Shown: one piece after another, positions 57,101 through 64,000 of the stretch
Position numbering within the stretch: position 1 is the stretch's first letter
How the letters are laid out: each line of letters starts with the position of its first letter
Source: Diospyros lotus
Taxonomy: Eukaryota; Streptophyta; Magnoliopsida; Ericales; Ebenaceae
Direction: 5' to 3'
DNA: 64,000 bases
Assembly (NCBI RefSeq): GCF_014633365.1
Contig: NC_068338.1
Coordinates: 53,207,716 to 53,271,715 of the forward strand
Notes under the pieces: generated by a model
The model's input: the letters and a program-made list of their open reading frames with translations, nothing else
Told to the model about the DNA's origin: nothing
Database searches by the model: none
Program-made: the position numbers and the translations under genes

Positions 57101-60100
57101 CCTAGAAGAAACGAAAATTGAGGATGATCTTGATGTACCTATTGTTATAAGGAAGGGAGTGAGGTCTTGCACCAAACATCCTATCTCAAACTATCTTACT
57201 TATGCTAAGATATCTCCAAATCATAGGGCATCCATTGCTTCAGTTGGTGAGGTAAAAGTTCATACAAAAATACAGCAGGCTTTGAAAAATCCTAAGTGGA
57301 AAGAGGCTGTAATAGAGGCCCTGGTTGACAATCAAACTTGGGACATTGTTGAACCACCTAAAGACAAGAAAATAGTGGGTTTCAAGTGGATATTTATAGT
57401 AAAATATAATACTGATGGAAAAATTGATAGGTACAAGGAACGGTTGGTTGCACAGGACTTTATTCAAACATATGGAATAGATTATGAAGAGACTTTTGCC
57501 CCAGTAGGTAAATTGAATTCCATTAGAGTATTATTATCTATGATTGCAAATCTAGATTGGGAACTTCACCAATTAGACATAAAGAAAGCCTTCTTGAATG
57601 GAAGTTTAGAAGAAGAAGTTTTCATGTGAATACCTCCTGGTTTTGAATCATTTGGAAATCAAAGTAAGGTATGCAAACTAAAGAAGGCTCTTTATAGTCT
57701 AAAGAAATCACCCAAGGCATGGTTTACAAAATTTAGTGCAACTATGAAGAAGCTTGGCTATCAACAAGGGCAGGCTGATCACACCACATTTATCAAGCAA
57801 ACTAAAAATGGAAAATCTATTCTAATCGTGTATGTGGATGATATGATTCTTACAGGTGATATGTTGTAGGGATTCAACAACTAAAAGAGTGTTTACAAGC
57901 TAAGTTTAAAGTGAAAGACATTGCAACACTTAAATACTTCCTTGGCATGGAAGTAACAAGGAGTAAAAAATGTATTTTCATTACTCAGAGGAAAGATACT
58001 CTAGATCTTATTACTAAAACAAGAAAAATAGGTTGCAGACCTACAAGTACTCCTTTGGAACATAATTGGAAATTAAGAAGCACAGAGGGTGATTATCCAT
58101 AGGATAAGGCAAGATACCAAAAGACTGGTAGGAAAATTGATCTATCTCTAACAAGACCAGATATTACGTTGACTAGATATTACGTTTAGTGTAAGTGTTG
58201 TAAGTCAATTTATGCATGCTCCTACACAAAGACATCTAGATGCAATAAATCATATTCTCATATATCTCAACAATACACCAGGAAAGGGCCTATTGTTCAA
58301 AAAATGTGATAATCGTGAAATTCAATGCTATACTGATGCAGATTAGGCAGGAGTTTGTCGAAGACAATAAATCTACTTCAGGATACTACACTATATTATG
58401 GGGAAACCTAGTTACTTGGAGGAGTAGAAAACAGTCAGTGATAGCTAGAAGCAATGCAAAAGCAAAGTATAGAGCAATTGCGCAAGGAATATGTGAATTA
58501 ATTTGGTTGGAAAGACTGTTACGCAACTTAAAGGTATCATGGAATGCACCTATGAAGCTGTATAGTGACAGCAAATAAGCTATTAGCAGAATTCACAATC
58601 CAATTCAATATGATAGGATGGAGCATATAAGGATTGATCGACACTTCATCAAGACTGAGATTGAAAACGGAATAATTATCCTCTCATACATTCCAACTCA
58701 AGATAAAGAAACTAATATTCTAACTAAAGCTATGTCCAAGCCAAGTTTTGAAGTGTTAATTAGTTAGTTGGGAATGATTGATATCTATTCAGCATCTTGA
58801 GGGGAAGTGTTGGAATATCAAATCAAAAAGTTTGCATACAGATGAGACCAAGAGATAGGTTGGTCGGAGATAAGGGAAGATTCAACAAATTAAACTGATA
58901 AAGAGGTAAGTTCCTAAGAAAAATGAGGTAGTTGATTTCAAGTAATAAGTCCAGCTTTAGTGATAAACTTTATCCTTTAAAGATATTCAATTTTCCTGTT
59001 TTTTAGGAGATGTAGAATAATTCTTGTATATATACCCCATTCATATACTCAATAAGATATTAAAGTAGTTTTCCATTTCATTAAGTAAGTTTTTTCTTCC
59101 TCTCTAATTGAGTATTCTTCCAACGTTGCTTCAATCAGCTGTTTTCAGTTTTGTTCATCATCCTATTTCTAAAGTAACAGAATAAAGAAAAAAAAATCAT
59201 CTAAGTCAAATGAGCATATCAATTATCATGTTTCCATGCAATACAAATTGGTTTCACAATATCAACCATGCAATAGAACACGACCGTATCAATTATCTTT
59301 ATTCACCGCTTTCTCATGAAACTTTCCATATGAAGTTAGCCTTGGAACTTTATCTCATCATTTCCTCCCTAGAGGGTTGTGTTAGGAAGGTATTTGGCAT
59401 AAAATTTTGCCATGGAGTTCTTTCTCCTTTCCCCTCCTACACCCCAACCTAGGGGTAAGAAAAAATGAGGTACCGAAGTAGGCTTTCTATTCCATTACAA
59501 TTTACTCTCCCAAACAAGGGTAAGATTTTATCCTGTGCCCCCTTCACGGTTGTTAAACCCTTATCCGAACAAAGGATAAGGCTATGAAGGGATGGAGGAG
59601 GAAGGGAGGGGAAGGAGAAACAATCCCCTTGCTTGGAGGATGTTTAAGAAGAAGAGGAAGCAGATAAGAGGGAATCCCATCCCCCTCCTTTATCCAAATT
59701 TATGTCCCCCCCACCAAAATTGGGGTGTAAGGTAAGGAATGCAACATTTTTTAATAAAAACAGGTTATAACCATTTTCTTCCCTTCCATTTTCTTTCTAA
59801 CTCCCAAACAAGGGGAAGGGAATTCCCTTCCTTTTCCTTTATTAAACATCCAAACGAAGGAAAGGTAACTCCCTCTCCTTCCCTTTCTTTTATAAACCCT
59901 TCCTTCCCCTCCCGACCAAATCTCCCAAACATGGCCTAAGTAAGCGTTGCTAAGTTGCTATCAACAATACAACTCGAGTTTGAAAGTTGATGGTATATCT
60001 ATCTCAAAACCTCAAAAAAGAAAAAAGAAAAAAAATCAATTTAAATAGCTCGATACACCAAGAAAATTCCGCACATAACCATATTCTAAAGTTTAATAAA

Positions 60101-60485
60101 TCCTCATCATTCTGTAATCAAGAACCAAATGCTCGTTCTCATAGCTTCAGTCCTCCAAATAATATGTTTCCTCAAGTTGATTCGTCTAACGAAAGAGAAG
60201 AATGAACACCAAAACCTAAGTCATCAATTAATGCCAATACTGATTCGAATAGAGTAAAAGAATAACATGAATAATTAAGACTCTGACGTGAAAATAACCT
60301 GCGTAACTGTTGGTGACATCGACGGTGCCACGGGACGAAGCTCCGAGCAAGACGCCGACGACGCGCTTCTTGGTGTCGCGCGCGACTCTGTTGTAGTGAT
60401 CAACGATGCTCAGAAGCACCAGAGGGTGCACTATCACCTTCTCGATCGATCGCGCCGCGATTTGCTGTGTCTTGATCACGTCCAT
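30151..60485 (-). CDS. RPN8: 26S proteasome regulatory particle lid subunit RPN8 (PSMD7, MPN domain)
   Basis: Ten exons on the minus strand: 60299-60485, 47875-47967, 47522-47603, 46705-46801, 46452-46527, 46179-46237, 45899-46021, 45198-45255, 45021-45106, 30151-30222. All junctions are GT-AG with matching phases and sum to 933 nt, 310 aa plus stop, the normal plant length. The start is [20 protein letters not shown] and the end is VAVPAAAGS. Residues about 15-125 form the MPN domain. In place of the JAMM zinc motif HSHP it has WYSTGP ([12 protein letters not shown]), so it is the inactive MPN partner of the deubiquitinase RPN11 in the lid. The C-terminal helical part holds LPLNHEIL and [16 protein letters not shown]. 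No stop or frameshift is present. Introns 1 (12,331 bp) and 9 (14,798 bp) contain nested transposons; the other seven are 91-720 bp. Function requires accurate splicing across both. Confidence 0.95.
30589..30925 (+). repeat. LTR-2 5' LTR
   Basis: 337 bp, TG...CA. The G-rich block AGAGGGGGGATATGTAGAAG and its surroundings (about 90 bp, 30755-30848) are missing from the 3' LTR. Other differences between the two LTRs are mostly C/T and G/A. Confidence 0.92.
30954..31842 (+). pseudogene. LTR-2 gag relic
   Basis: Coiled-coil-like start ([12 protein letters not shown]), then [33 protein letters not shown] and [17 protein letters not shown], the retrotrans_gag pattern. A 23-bp tandem duplication (31047-31069 and 31070-31092) introduces a stop and shifts the frame. 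Another stop is near 31490, and a TAG ends the frame at 31843. A damaged zinc knuckle ([17 protein letters not shown]) follows near 31980-32030. Confidence 0.8.
32187..34528 (+). pseudogene. LTR-2 pol, first part (protease, RT, RNase H, integrase zinc domain)
   Basis: Protease core [10 protein letters not shown] at about 32251; reverse transcriptase with [32 protein letters not shown] and the catalytic FFDD (in [10 protein letters not shown] near 33270); RNase H start [11 protein letters not shown]; and the integrase zinc region CSTCQQNK followed by [10 protein letters not shown]. Stops or frameshifts fall near 33381, 33630, 33897 and at several points to 34260. The 398-aa frame 32187-33383 is the longest intact piece. 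It is cut at 34528 by LTR-3 and resumes at 42972. Confidence 0.85.
34529..36012 (-). repeat. LTR-3 3' LTR, interrupted by a hAT-type MITE
   Basis: 34529-34717 and 35836-36012 together match 42602-42971. The insert and one copy of its 8-bp duplication account for the extra 1118 bp. Confidence 0.9.
34718..35827. mobile_element. hAT-type non-autonomous element, 1110 bp
   Basis: Ends TAGGGGTGAGCAAAAG and, on the complement, TAGGGGTGTGCAATCG, flanked by a perfect 8-bp duplication GCTGGATT at 34710-34717 and 35828-35835, the size expected of hAT. Both subterminal regions are arrays of CCGAACCG/CGGTTCGG. The interior (34900-35450) is GC-richer, with a diverged internal repeat around GCCGATGGCGAAGAC-type segments (about 35190, 35285, 35350, 35390). 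The 198-aa open frame across it has no recognised domain. The internal sequence could derive from a captured host leader, but I cannot identify it. Confidence 0.88.
36043..37797 (-). pseudogene. LTR-3 pol, distal part (RNase H, integrase, chromodomain-like end)
   Basis: Minus strand from 37797: [33 protein letters not shown] (RNase H), [13 protein letters not shown] with CDTCKRCK (integrase zinc domain), [20 protein letters not shown] VSDRDE, and [13 protein letters not shown] (DDE core). The end has [17 protein letters not shown] and [10 protein letters not shown], a chromodomain-like tail. Stops interrupt near 36860 and 36400. The frame upstream of 37797 continues at 39637 after the solo LTR. 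Confidence 0.85.
37803..39631 (+). mobile_element. Solo LTR of a third gypsy family, 1829 bp
   Basis: Starts TGTAACACCCAAG and ends GGGTGTCATA, a mutated form of the inverse terminus GGGTGTTACA. It is flanked by a perfect ATAGG duplication at 37798-37802 and 39632-39636. Removing it and one ATAGG restores the LTR-3 RNase H frame ([13 protein letters not shown]). A TATA-like CTATAAATAGG at about 38241 indicates plus orientation. Termini of this form are common in Tekay/Del-type chromoviruses. No internal region is left, as expected from LTR-LTR recombination. Confidence 0.88.
39637..42562 (-). pseudogene. LTR-3 gag, protease and reverse transcriptase relic
   Basis: From 42562 down: a coiled-coil start ([19 protein letters not shown]), gag core [17 protein letters not shown] and DAWFQGW, zinc knuckle [18 protein letters not shown], intact protease motif [16 protein letters not shown] (about 41200), then reverse transcriptase. 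The RT catalytic segment reads FIDDILIYN near 40120 and the RNase H lead-in [17 protein letters not shown] near 39860. Many stops and shifts; one shift is caused by a 46-bp tandem duplication at 41518-41609. Confidence 0.82.
41518..41609. repeat. 46-bp tandem duplication in LTR-3 gag
   Basis: The unit beginning TATCCCTTCCAGTGGCTCT occurs at 41518-41563 and 41564-41609 with three differences at most. Because 46 is not a multiple of three, it shifts the gag frame; the peptide [14 protein letters not shown] appears twice in different frames. Confidence 0.9.
42602..42971 (-). repeat. LTR-3 5' LTR
   Basis: 370 bp, uninterrupted, TGTCAGCTCCC...GATCATGACA on the plus strand. The primer-binding site abuts it at 42587-42601 on the minus strand. 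Confidence 0.9.
42972..43932 (+). pseudogene. LTR-2 pol, second part (integrase core and chromodomain-like end)
   Basis: Resumes as [20 protein letters not shown] and [16 protein letters not shown], then loses much of the catalytic core by deletion and frameshifts (43110-43250). It continues [13 protein letters not shown] and, from 43486, the chromodomain-like tail [18 protein letters not shown] [14 protein letters not shown], then [17 protein letters not shown]. The Trp-Lys-Gly...TWEP motif is that of a chromodomain, so LTR-2 is a chromovirus-like element. Confidence 0.82.
43884..44785 (+). repeat. LTR-2 3' LTR, interrupted by a hAT-type MITE
   Basis: Matches the 5' LTR at 30589-30925 apart from the 650-bp insert plus 8-bp duplication and a deletion of about 90 bp after CAGAATTCGGTT near 44708. 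Confidence 0.9.
44032..44681. mobile_element. hAT-type MITE, 650 bp, in the LTR-2 3' LTR
   Basis: Termini TAGGGGTGTCAA on both sides (reverse complement at 44670-44681), flanked by a perfect 8-bp duplication CAGCTAAT at 44024-44031 and 44682-44689. Subterminal GGTTCGGTTCGG-type arrays resemble those of 34718-35827, so both may use one hAT transposase source. Contains an A20 tract near 44521. No coding capacity. Confidence 0.9.
48173..48521 (+). repeat. Copia 5' LTR
   Basis: 349 bp; ends CAATTTTGTTCA directly before the primer-binding site. Differs from the 3' LTR by scattered substitutions and small indels. TATA-like TTGTATATATACG near 48390. Confidence 0.93.
48600..50570 (+). pseudogene. 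Copia gag, protease and integrase N-terminal relic
   Basis: Gag (UBN2-like): LNGTNF, then a TAG where Leu or Trp-type residues precede [40 protein letters not shown]. Zinc knuckle [19 protein letters not shown] near 49380-49440 lies in a shifted frame. The protease motif reads [10 protein letters not shown], where copia proteins have DSGASDHM, so Gly and Ser are lost. The GAG-pre-integrase HKRLGHPN is near 50085, and integrase core [13 protein letters not shown] and [12 protein letters not shown] precede the gypsy insertion at 50571. Confidence 0.85.
50571..51004 (+). repeat. LTR-4 5' LTR
   Basis: 434 bp; TATA-like CTATATAAGCC near 50805. Contains an internal short duplication (TTACTTTCCAGCTAGG twice near 50670 and 50700) that is also in the 3' LTR. 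Confidence 0.93.
51053..55657 (+). pseudogene. LTR-4 gag-pol, single frame with six stops
   Basis: One reading frame runs from ATG at 51053 to 55657 (about 1,535 codons) with no frameshift before a C-run at about 55578. It is broken only by TAG at 51095, 51158, 51386, 53606 and 54872 and TGA at 51440. Domains in order: gag ([26 protein letters not shown]), zinc knuckle ([15 protein letters not shown], last Cys replaced), protease ([10 protein letters not shown], Gly of DSG lost), RT ([29 protein letters not shown]), RNase H ([11 protein letters not shown]), integrase ([50 protein letters not shown]). The C-terminal tail shifts frame in the poly-C run, losing the chromodomain-like end. Not functional as it stands. 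Confidence 0.92.
55697..56121 (+). repeat. LTR-4 3' LTR
   Basis: 425 bp; lacks one short CTCTCTTCTC unit present in the 5' LTR and differs by scattered substitutions, many of them C/T or G/A. Confidence 0.93.
56122..58800 (+). pseudogene. Copia integrase end, RT and RNase H relic
   Basis: After LTR-4 the integrase resumes, repeats (see 56314-56691), then shows [13 protein letters not shown] and [79 protein letters not shown], then the catalytic YVDD ([11 protein letters not shown] near 57830). RNase [36 protein letters not shown], and the end LTKAMSKP. Stops occur at about 57627, 57868, 58100 and 58576; frameshifts near 56560 and 57870. Confidence 0.87.
56314..56691 (+). repeat. Second copy of a 378-bp tandem duplication in the copia integrase
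   Basis: GTGCAATTTTTATTTGGTTT at 56314 through TGTTCATATTCCA at 56691 repeats the sequence found at 50380-50570 joined to 56127-56313. The first copy is 191+187=378 bp once LTR-4 and one AAAAT are removed, so both copies are the same length and the length is a multiple of three. LTR-4 landed in the first copy. Confidence 0.92.
58808..59157 (+). repeat. Copia 3' LTR
   Basis: 350 bp, same ends as 48173-48521; followed by the TCATC duplication at 59158-59162. Confidence 0.93.
59440..59937. repeat. C/T-rich MITE-like block with CCAAACA termini
   Basis: Lies in RPN8 intron 1 between the copia element and exon 1. Contains several CCCAAACAAGGG and CATCCAAACG segments and G/A- then C/T-rich halves, ending TCCCAAACATGGCC, like the element at 12427-12873. 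It may be more than one nested copy; I cannot fix the left end. Confidence 0.35.
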
Positions 60486-60700
60486 TTTCAGGCAATCTCT
60501 TGAATCTCACTCTCTCTCTGTGCGCCGTCGCAAGGGCAATGTTTGTATCGCCGGAGATTTCTAGTGGTTTCTTGCCAGAAGGGAAACCAGCAGAGTGGTC
60601 TGTAAGTATAGCAGTTTTAAAGTCTATTGGGCTTTGTAGATATTTTGATTGCTATTGAACCAGTTTTATCTGGCCCAGACATTGGCCCATTATTCGTATT
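60486..60700 (-). promoter_or_regulatory. RPN8 5' leader and proximal promoter with TGGGC motifs
   Basis: The leader just upstream of the ATG is GA-rich on the minus strand (GCACAGAGAGAGAGTGAG). Three TGGGCC/TGGGCT site-II-type motifs lie at 60628-60633 (plus strand) and 60672-60677 and 60684-60689 (minus strand). Site II motifs are typical of growth-linked housekeeping promoters in plants. Use of these sites is inferred from position only. Confidence 0.5.
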
Positions 60701-60830
60701 TTTTAAATTATGAACAGAAAATAACTTTAATTTAAATAATAACATATAATGTCACAATTTTATAAAAAAATTACCCTTTCAGTGCATATACCATGGTTAA
60801 GTTATAAATTAAAATTGGGCTCATCGTGAG

Positions 60831-61283
60831 AATAATTTAATCTTTTTTACAAATTTATAATTTTATTTAATTCTTTTAATTTTAACAATTAAGTTCAAAT
60901 TAACTCAATTGTGTGCAAGTTTATCTAACATATAAAATCAATTTAGAGATAATATATTCATGTTGACTTGCATTTCATATGTCATATAATAATAATATTT
61001 GTGAGTTTCACATCTACACATAAATTAAATATATATATATAACCTACAAAAAGAAAAAAATAAATAATTTATGTACAACAAGTTATATTTATTTTTTTTT
61101 AATTTATTTGTACATATGAGTCATATAATATTATTATTATTTGATACGTGACATGTCAAGTCAATATAAACACACTATTTTACATGTTGGATAAAATTAT
61201 ATCGAATTGAGCTAATTTGGATCTAATTGACAAAATTGAAAAGATTGAATAAAATTATAAATTCACGAAAATAATTAGATTAT
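60831..61283. repeat. AT-rich long inverted repeat, about 450 bp
   Basis: The left arm (AATTTATAATTTTATTTAAT, TTCAAATTAACTCAATTG, TATCTAACATATAAAAT, TGACTTGCATTTCATATGTC) pairs in order with the complement of the right arm (AATTTATAATTTTATTCAAT, TCCAAATTAGCTCAATTC, TATCCAACATGTAAAAT, TGACTTGACATGTCACG). The centre is near 61060. Foldback MITE-like, no coding capacity. Confidence 0.65.
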
Positions 61284-62195
61284 TTTTTTATCATTAAATA
61301 TGATTAAATTTAAAATTTTGAACACAAATTAATTAAATTATTGAAGTAACATAGAATCAATTTAATCCAATTAAATTTAGGATGGATTACAAAGTTATAT
61401 AAAAACAAGAGATTTTTCTAAAATTTGCTTGACGTTAGCAAATTGAGAGAGGGCGTGGGCCTTATTGGGAGAGACCTACACACTCATCCCCTACAAGTTC
61501 ATGTCGGCTAACATGACATTCGCGTTAACATATTTAGGTTGTTTAAAATTATTTAACTTAAGTTATTTAAAATAACAATTAGTGATGACTTGAATAAACA
61601 AACTTATCTACTCAAATAAAAGTTTAAAAATAGAAACAAAAAATAGTAAATTTTAAAAACCAAACATCTAACTTAAAATATCACATGTTTTATATTTAAA
61701 AAATCAATGTGTGAGAAAAAAATACAAATATAAGAAAAATAAAATGGTAAAGGAGATTGAAATAAGATAATGAGACTAGGAAAGGTAAGTTGGATATTTC
61801 AAAAATTCAATTATGACAGAAATAAATACTAACTAATTTAAATTTTAAATCTCTAGGGAATTTTTTAATTTTTCAATAAAAAGGGACTAATAAAATAATT
61901 ATGTCAAACTTGAAGGTGATTAGTGTAATTTTTCAAATATAGGAGCGGGGCCACCGTATTTACAGCTAGCTGTCCGATCCGGGTATTCAAAATTGAAGAC
62001 AGCTCATGCTTTCAAGCCCAATGCAATATTCAAGCGTTCTCATGCCTCAATTTATTATTTTACCGAGTTTTTTTCTGAGTAATTATTTTACCAAAATATT
62101 AAATTATGACATTTTTATAATATTCATTCTATTAGTATATTATATATTAATGACAAACGTAATTAAATATATAAAAATTATTTATTTTTAGAAAA
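61284..62195. other. Intergenic, no gene recognised
   Basis: AT-rich sequence without recognisable domain, repeat boundary or long frame; the frame at 62006 is chance. Confidence 0.5.
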
Positions 62196-62364
62196 ATATT
62201 ATTGATACATCATTGTGTATATCTTGGACTACACAATGATGTATTAATGTCTGCTCTCATCCAAGGTGGTAAGGTGCAGGAAGATGCAATGAGGTGAGGG
62301 ATATTTATGTTATTTATGTATCTTGTGTAGTTCAAGGTGTACATAAATAATGTACAAATAATAT
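62196..62364. repeat. Small MITE-like element with terminal inverted repeats
   Basis: The left end (ATTGATACATCATTGTG, then TATATCTTGGACTACACA) matches the complement of the right end (ATTTGTACATTATTTATG, then TACACCTTGAACTACACA). Inside the left arm a 15-bp perfect hairpin ATACATCATTGTGTA/TACACAATGATGTAT (62205-62219 and 62230-62244) has a 10-bp loop. Confidence 0.6.
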
Positions 62365-62954
62365 GACTCTTGTTTTTAACTTTTTAATAAGGGACAATCT
62401 CAAATCTAACATGTTTAAAATTTAGTAGTTTTTCAACTCATATCTCATATGGTGTAATTTTAATAGATTTAGTTGATAGTATGTTACGGAAAAAAAAAAA
62501 AGATTAGTAGAATATTTTAAACATAATTTACTATATTATGTCTATTTTTTTGATGATCAAAAAGTTTTGATTAGTAAATATATCATTTTTTAAACAAAAA
62601 GTTTATAAAAAAAAATGGCATAGATAAAGAAAATAGAATTAGAAGAGTAGTTTTTTGAACCAAGTATCAATCCTAATTAAATGACTCGGCCAATCAAAGC
62701 TAGTCAAGATATCATCCAAGTTTCATATAGTTTATGTTGAATTTTGTTGTGATTTCATGTGATTATTATTATTTTTTTAAAACATATGCACGTCGAATCC
62801 CAATTGTGGTATTAGAGCATAATTTATACGTTCAGCGCCACTCTATTAAGTTGTGGGTTATAAGGTGATGTCAACTGTGATATCAATTGTGATACAATAT
62901 CACATAACTTAAAGATAATTAAAATGACTTTTCTTTTCTTTTTTTATATAGTAT

Positions 62955-63495
62955 TTGTTAATTAAAATATGAGTAGAAAAAAAGTAAGATATGGTAAGTA
63001 TTTCAAATAAAAGTATTTTATATTGTATTCTTTAAATTTATATGGCACAACTCTTGAAAAATAAGTCACGTGATTTTTTATTTAAAATTATTCAGATAAA
63101 TTTATCTCTTTCTCTCTTTAAATAAATTTATTTTTGATCTTATAGATAAAAAAATGATTTGTATGTCTTCCAATGCATTTCAAATTTTTTTTTTTAACGT
63201 AAGAATTCAGGCACCGACCCAACCAGACAATCAAGCCAGGCCAAGTAAATCAGGATCAAAGACCTATGCCCATGGCCCCCATGTAGCAAATGCGATATTT
63301 ATTACGTTGCCCAAAATTCGAGCACACAACCTCAGCATATCTAACACCTGAATCCCACACAGGCAACCACTTCAGTTACCTCAAAAGGTTCATTTAAAAA
63401 AAATATGATAAAAATCTTGAAATATTTTTTAACCTTATTTTGACAATTTTATATCATAGTTTAAAAATTATTATAATCTTATCTTATTCATTTTA
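62955..63495. repeat. AT-rich repeat shared with 19520-19865
   Basis: Same ordered blocks as the copy at 19520, including CAGATAAATTTATCT, TTCCAATGCATTTCAAA and GATAAAAATCTT. Interrupted by the SINE-like insertion 63185-63390. Confidence 0.65.
63185..63390 (-). mobile_element. SINE-like insertion, minus orientation
   Basis: Present here but absent from the related repeat at 19520-19865, so its borders are visible. On the minus strand it starts near GAACCTTTTGAGGTAACTG, has A-box-like TAACTGAAGTGG and B-box-like GTGCTCGAATTTTGGG, and ends in an A-run (T11 on the plus strand at 63185-63195). Flanks CATTTCAAA and CATTTAAAA may be a decayed target duplication. The frame at 63154 covers it but is not a gene. 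Confidence 0.55.
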
Positions 63496-63699
63496 ACAAA
63501 CGTTACTTTAATGTATATTACGTTGCATTTAATTATAATATTTTTGATGATATTTGTCAATTAATATATTATATATTTAAATTAATGCGAGATGAAATAA
63601 AATAAATTAATATGTAAGTATCATAAAAAATATTACAGCATATATTTTATAAAAATTAGATATATATATATATATCCAATATGATATCCCAACAGAGTA

Positions 63700-64000
63700 A
63701 GCACAGAGAGAAAACAACAAGGCGGTGGGAGCATGCAGAGGAGAATGTCGAAGCATTTTACTACTTTCAACACTTTCAACTTTCAACCCCACACCAGTTC
63801 ACAATTTCTAGAGCTACGTGCAATTTTACGGCAATCCATGAAATCTCTGTCTCTTCTGCACCTTTTTTTTTTTTTTTCTCTTTTTTGTTCTTCCTAATGC
63901 TACACCTAAAGATCAATCTCCGAATCGTCACACGAATTCGAAGCGATTTCTCTCTGATTCGAAGATTAGTTTAATGTTTACATGAAGCTTAAACGCAGAT
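63700..64000 (+). other. Possible 5' leader of a gene running off the right edge
   Basis: Composition changes from AT-rich to mixed at about 63690, with pyrimidine-rich tracts (CTTCTGCACC followed by a T-run, then CTCTTTTTTG) and CGAATCGTCACACGAATTCG, as in plant 5' leaders. An ATG at 63982 opens a frame (MKLKRR) to the window end. Too little is visible to name a product. Confidence 0.25.

Larger units (their letters stand above)
48173..59157 (+). mobile_element. Ty1/copia retrotransposon in RPN8 intron 1
   Basis: LTRs 48173-48521 and 58808-59157 (TGTTGGAATATC...TTTTGTTCA), flanked by a perfect TCATC duplication at 48168-48172 and 59158-59162. The primer site TGGTATCAGAGCC starts at 48522, directly after the 5' LTR; the purine tract TTGAGGGGAAG precedes the 3' LTR. 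Domain order gag, protease, integrase, RT, RNase H is copia type. Without the nested gypsy element it is about 5.4 kb. It is antisense to RPN8 and has many stops. Confidence 0.94.

Noticed and set aside
1..64000. CRISPR arrays, bacterial operons, riboswitches, phage or anti-phage systems
   Set aside because: The window is plant nuclear DNA; no spaced direct repeats of CRISPR form or prokaryotic gene clusters are present.

Overview
The window is nuclear DNA from a land plant, almost certainly a eudicot. The evidence is AT-rich intergenic sequence with GT-AG introns, a BAHD acyltransferase, a plant-type RPN8 proteasome subunit, Ty1/copia and Ty3/gypsy retrotransposons primed by initiator-Met tRNA, hAT elements and many small palindromic repeats. 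I cannot name the species. Only three host genes are well supported; most of the rest is transposon or AT-rich intergenic sequence. I found no CRISPR array, operon or defence system, and no clear new enzymatic system.

Layout. At 1201-2157 (+) is a single-exon C2-domain protein of 318 aa. From 2828 to 10119 lies a non-autonomous gypsy-type element (LTR-1, minus orientation, target duplication GATGA). It carries a gag fragment joined in frame to what I read as a captured piece of the splicing factor gene SF3B2, and it is itself interrupted by a decayed hAT transposon (5236-9100). From 10125 to 27240 there is no convincing host gene, only small MITE-like, palindromic and SINE-like repeats. At 27256-28975 (+) is a two-exon BAHD acyltransferase of 478 aa.

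The main structure is the RPN8 gene (26S proteasome lid subunit, minus strand). I could assemble ten exons with consistent splice phases into an uninterrupted 310-aa reading frame, but the gene spans 30151-60485 because two introns have been inflated. Intron 9 (14.8 kb) holds gypsy LTR-2, which contains gypsy LTR-3, which contains a solo LTR; two hAT-type MITEs sit in the LTRs. Intron 1 (12.3 kb) holds a copia element with a nested gypsy (LTR-4). Target-site duplications define nearly every insertion, so the order of events can be read from the sequence.

From 60486 to 64000 there is the RPN8 promoter with several TGGGC(C/T) motifs, then palindromic and SINE-like repeats, and at the right edge what may be the 5' leader of another plus-strand gene. 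The host genes have no evident functional link to one another. The interest of the window lies in transposon nesting, host-gene capture and tolerance of very large introns in an essential gene.
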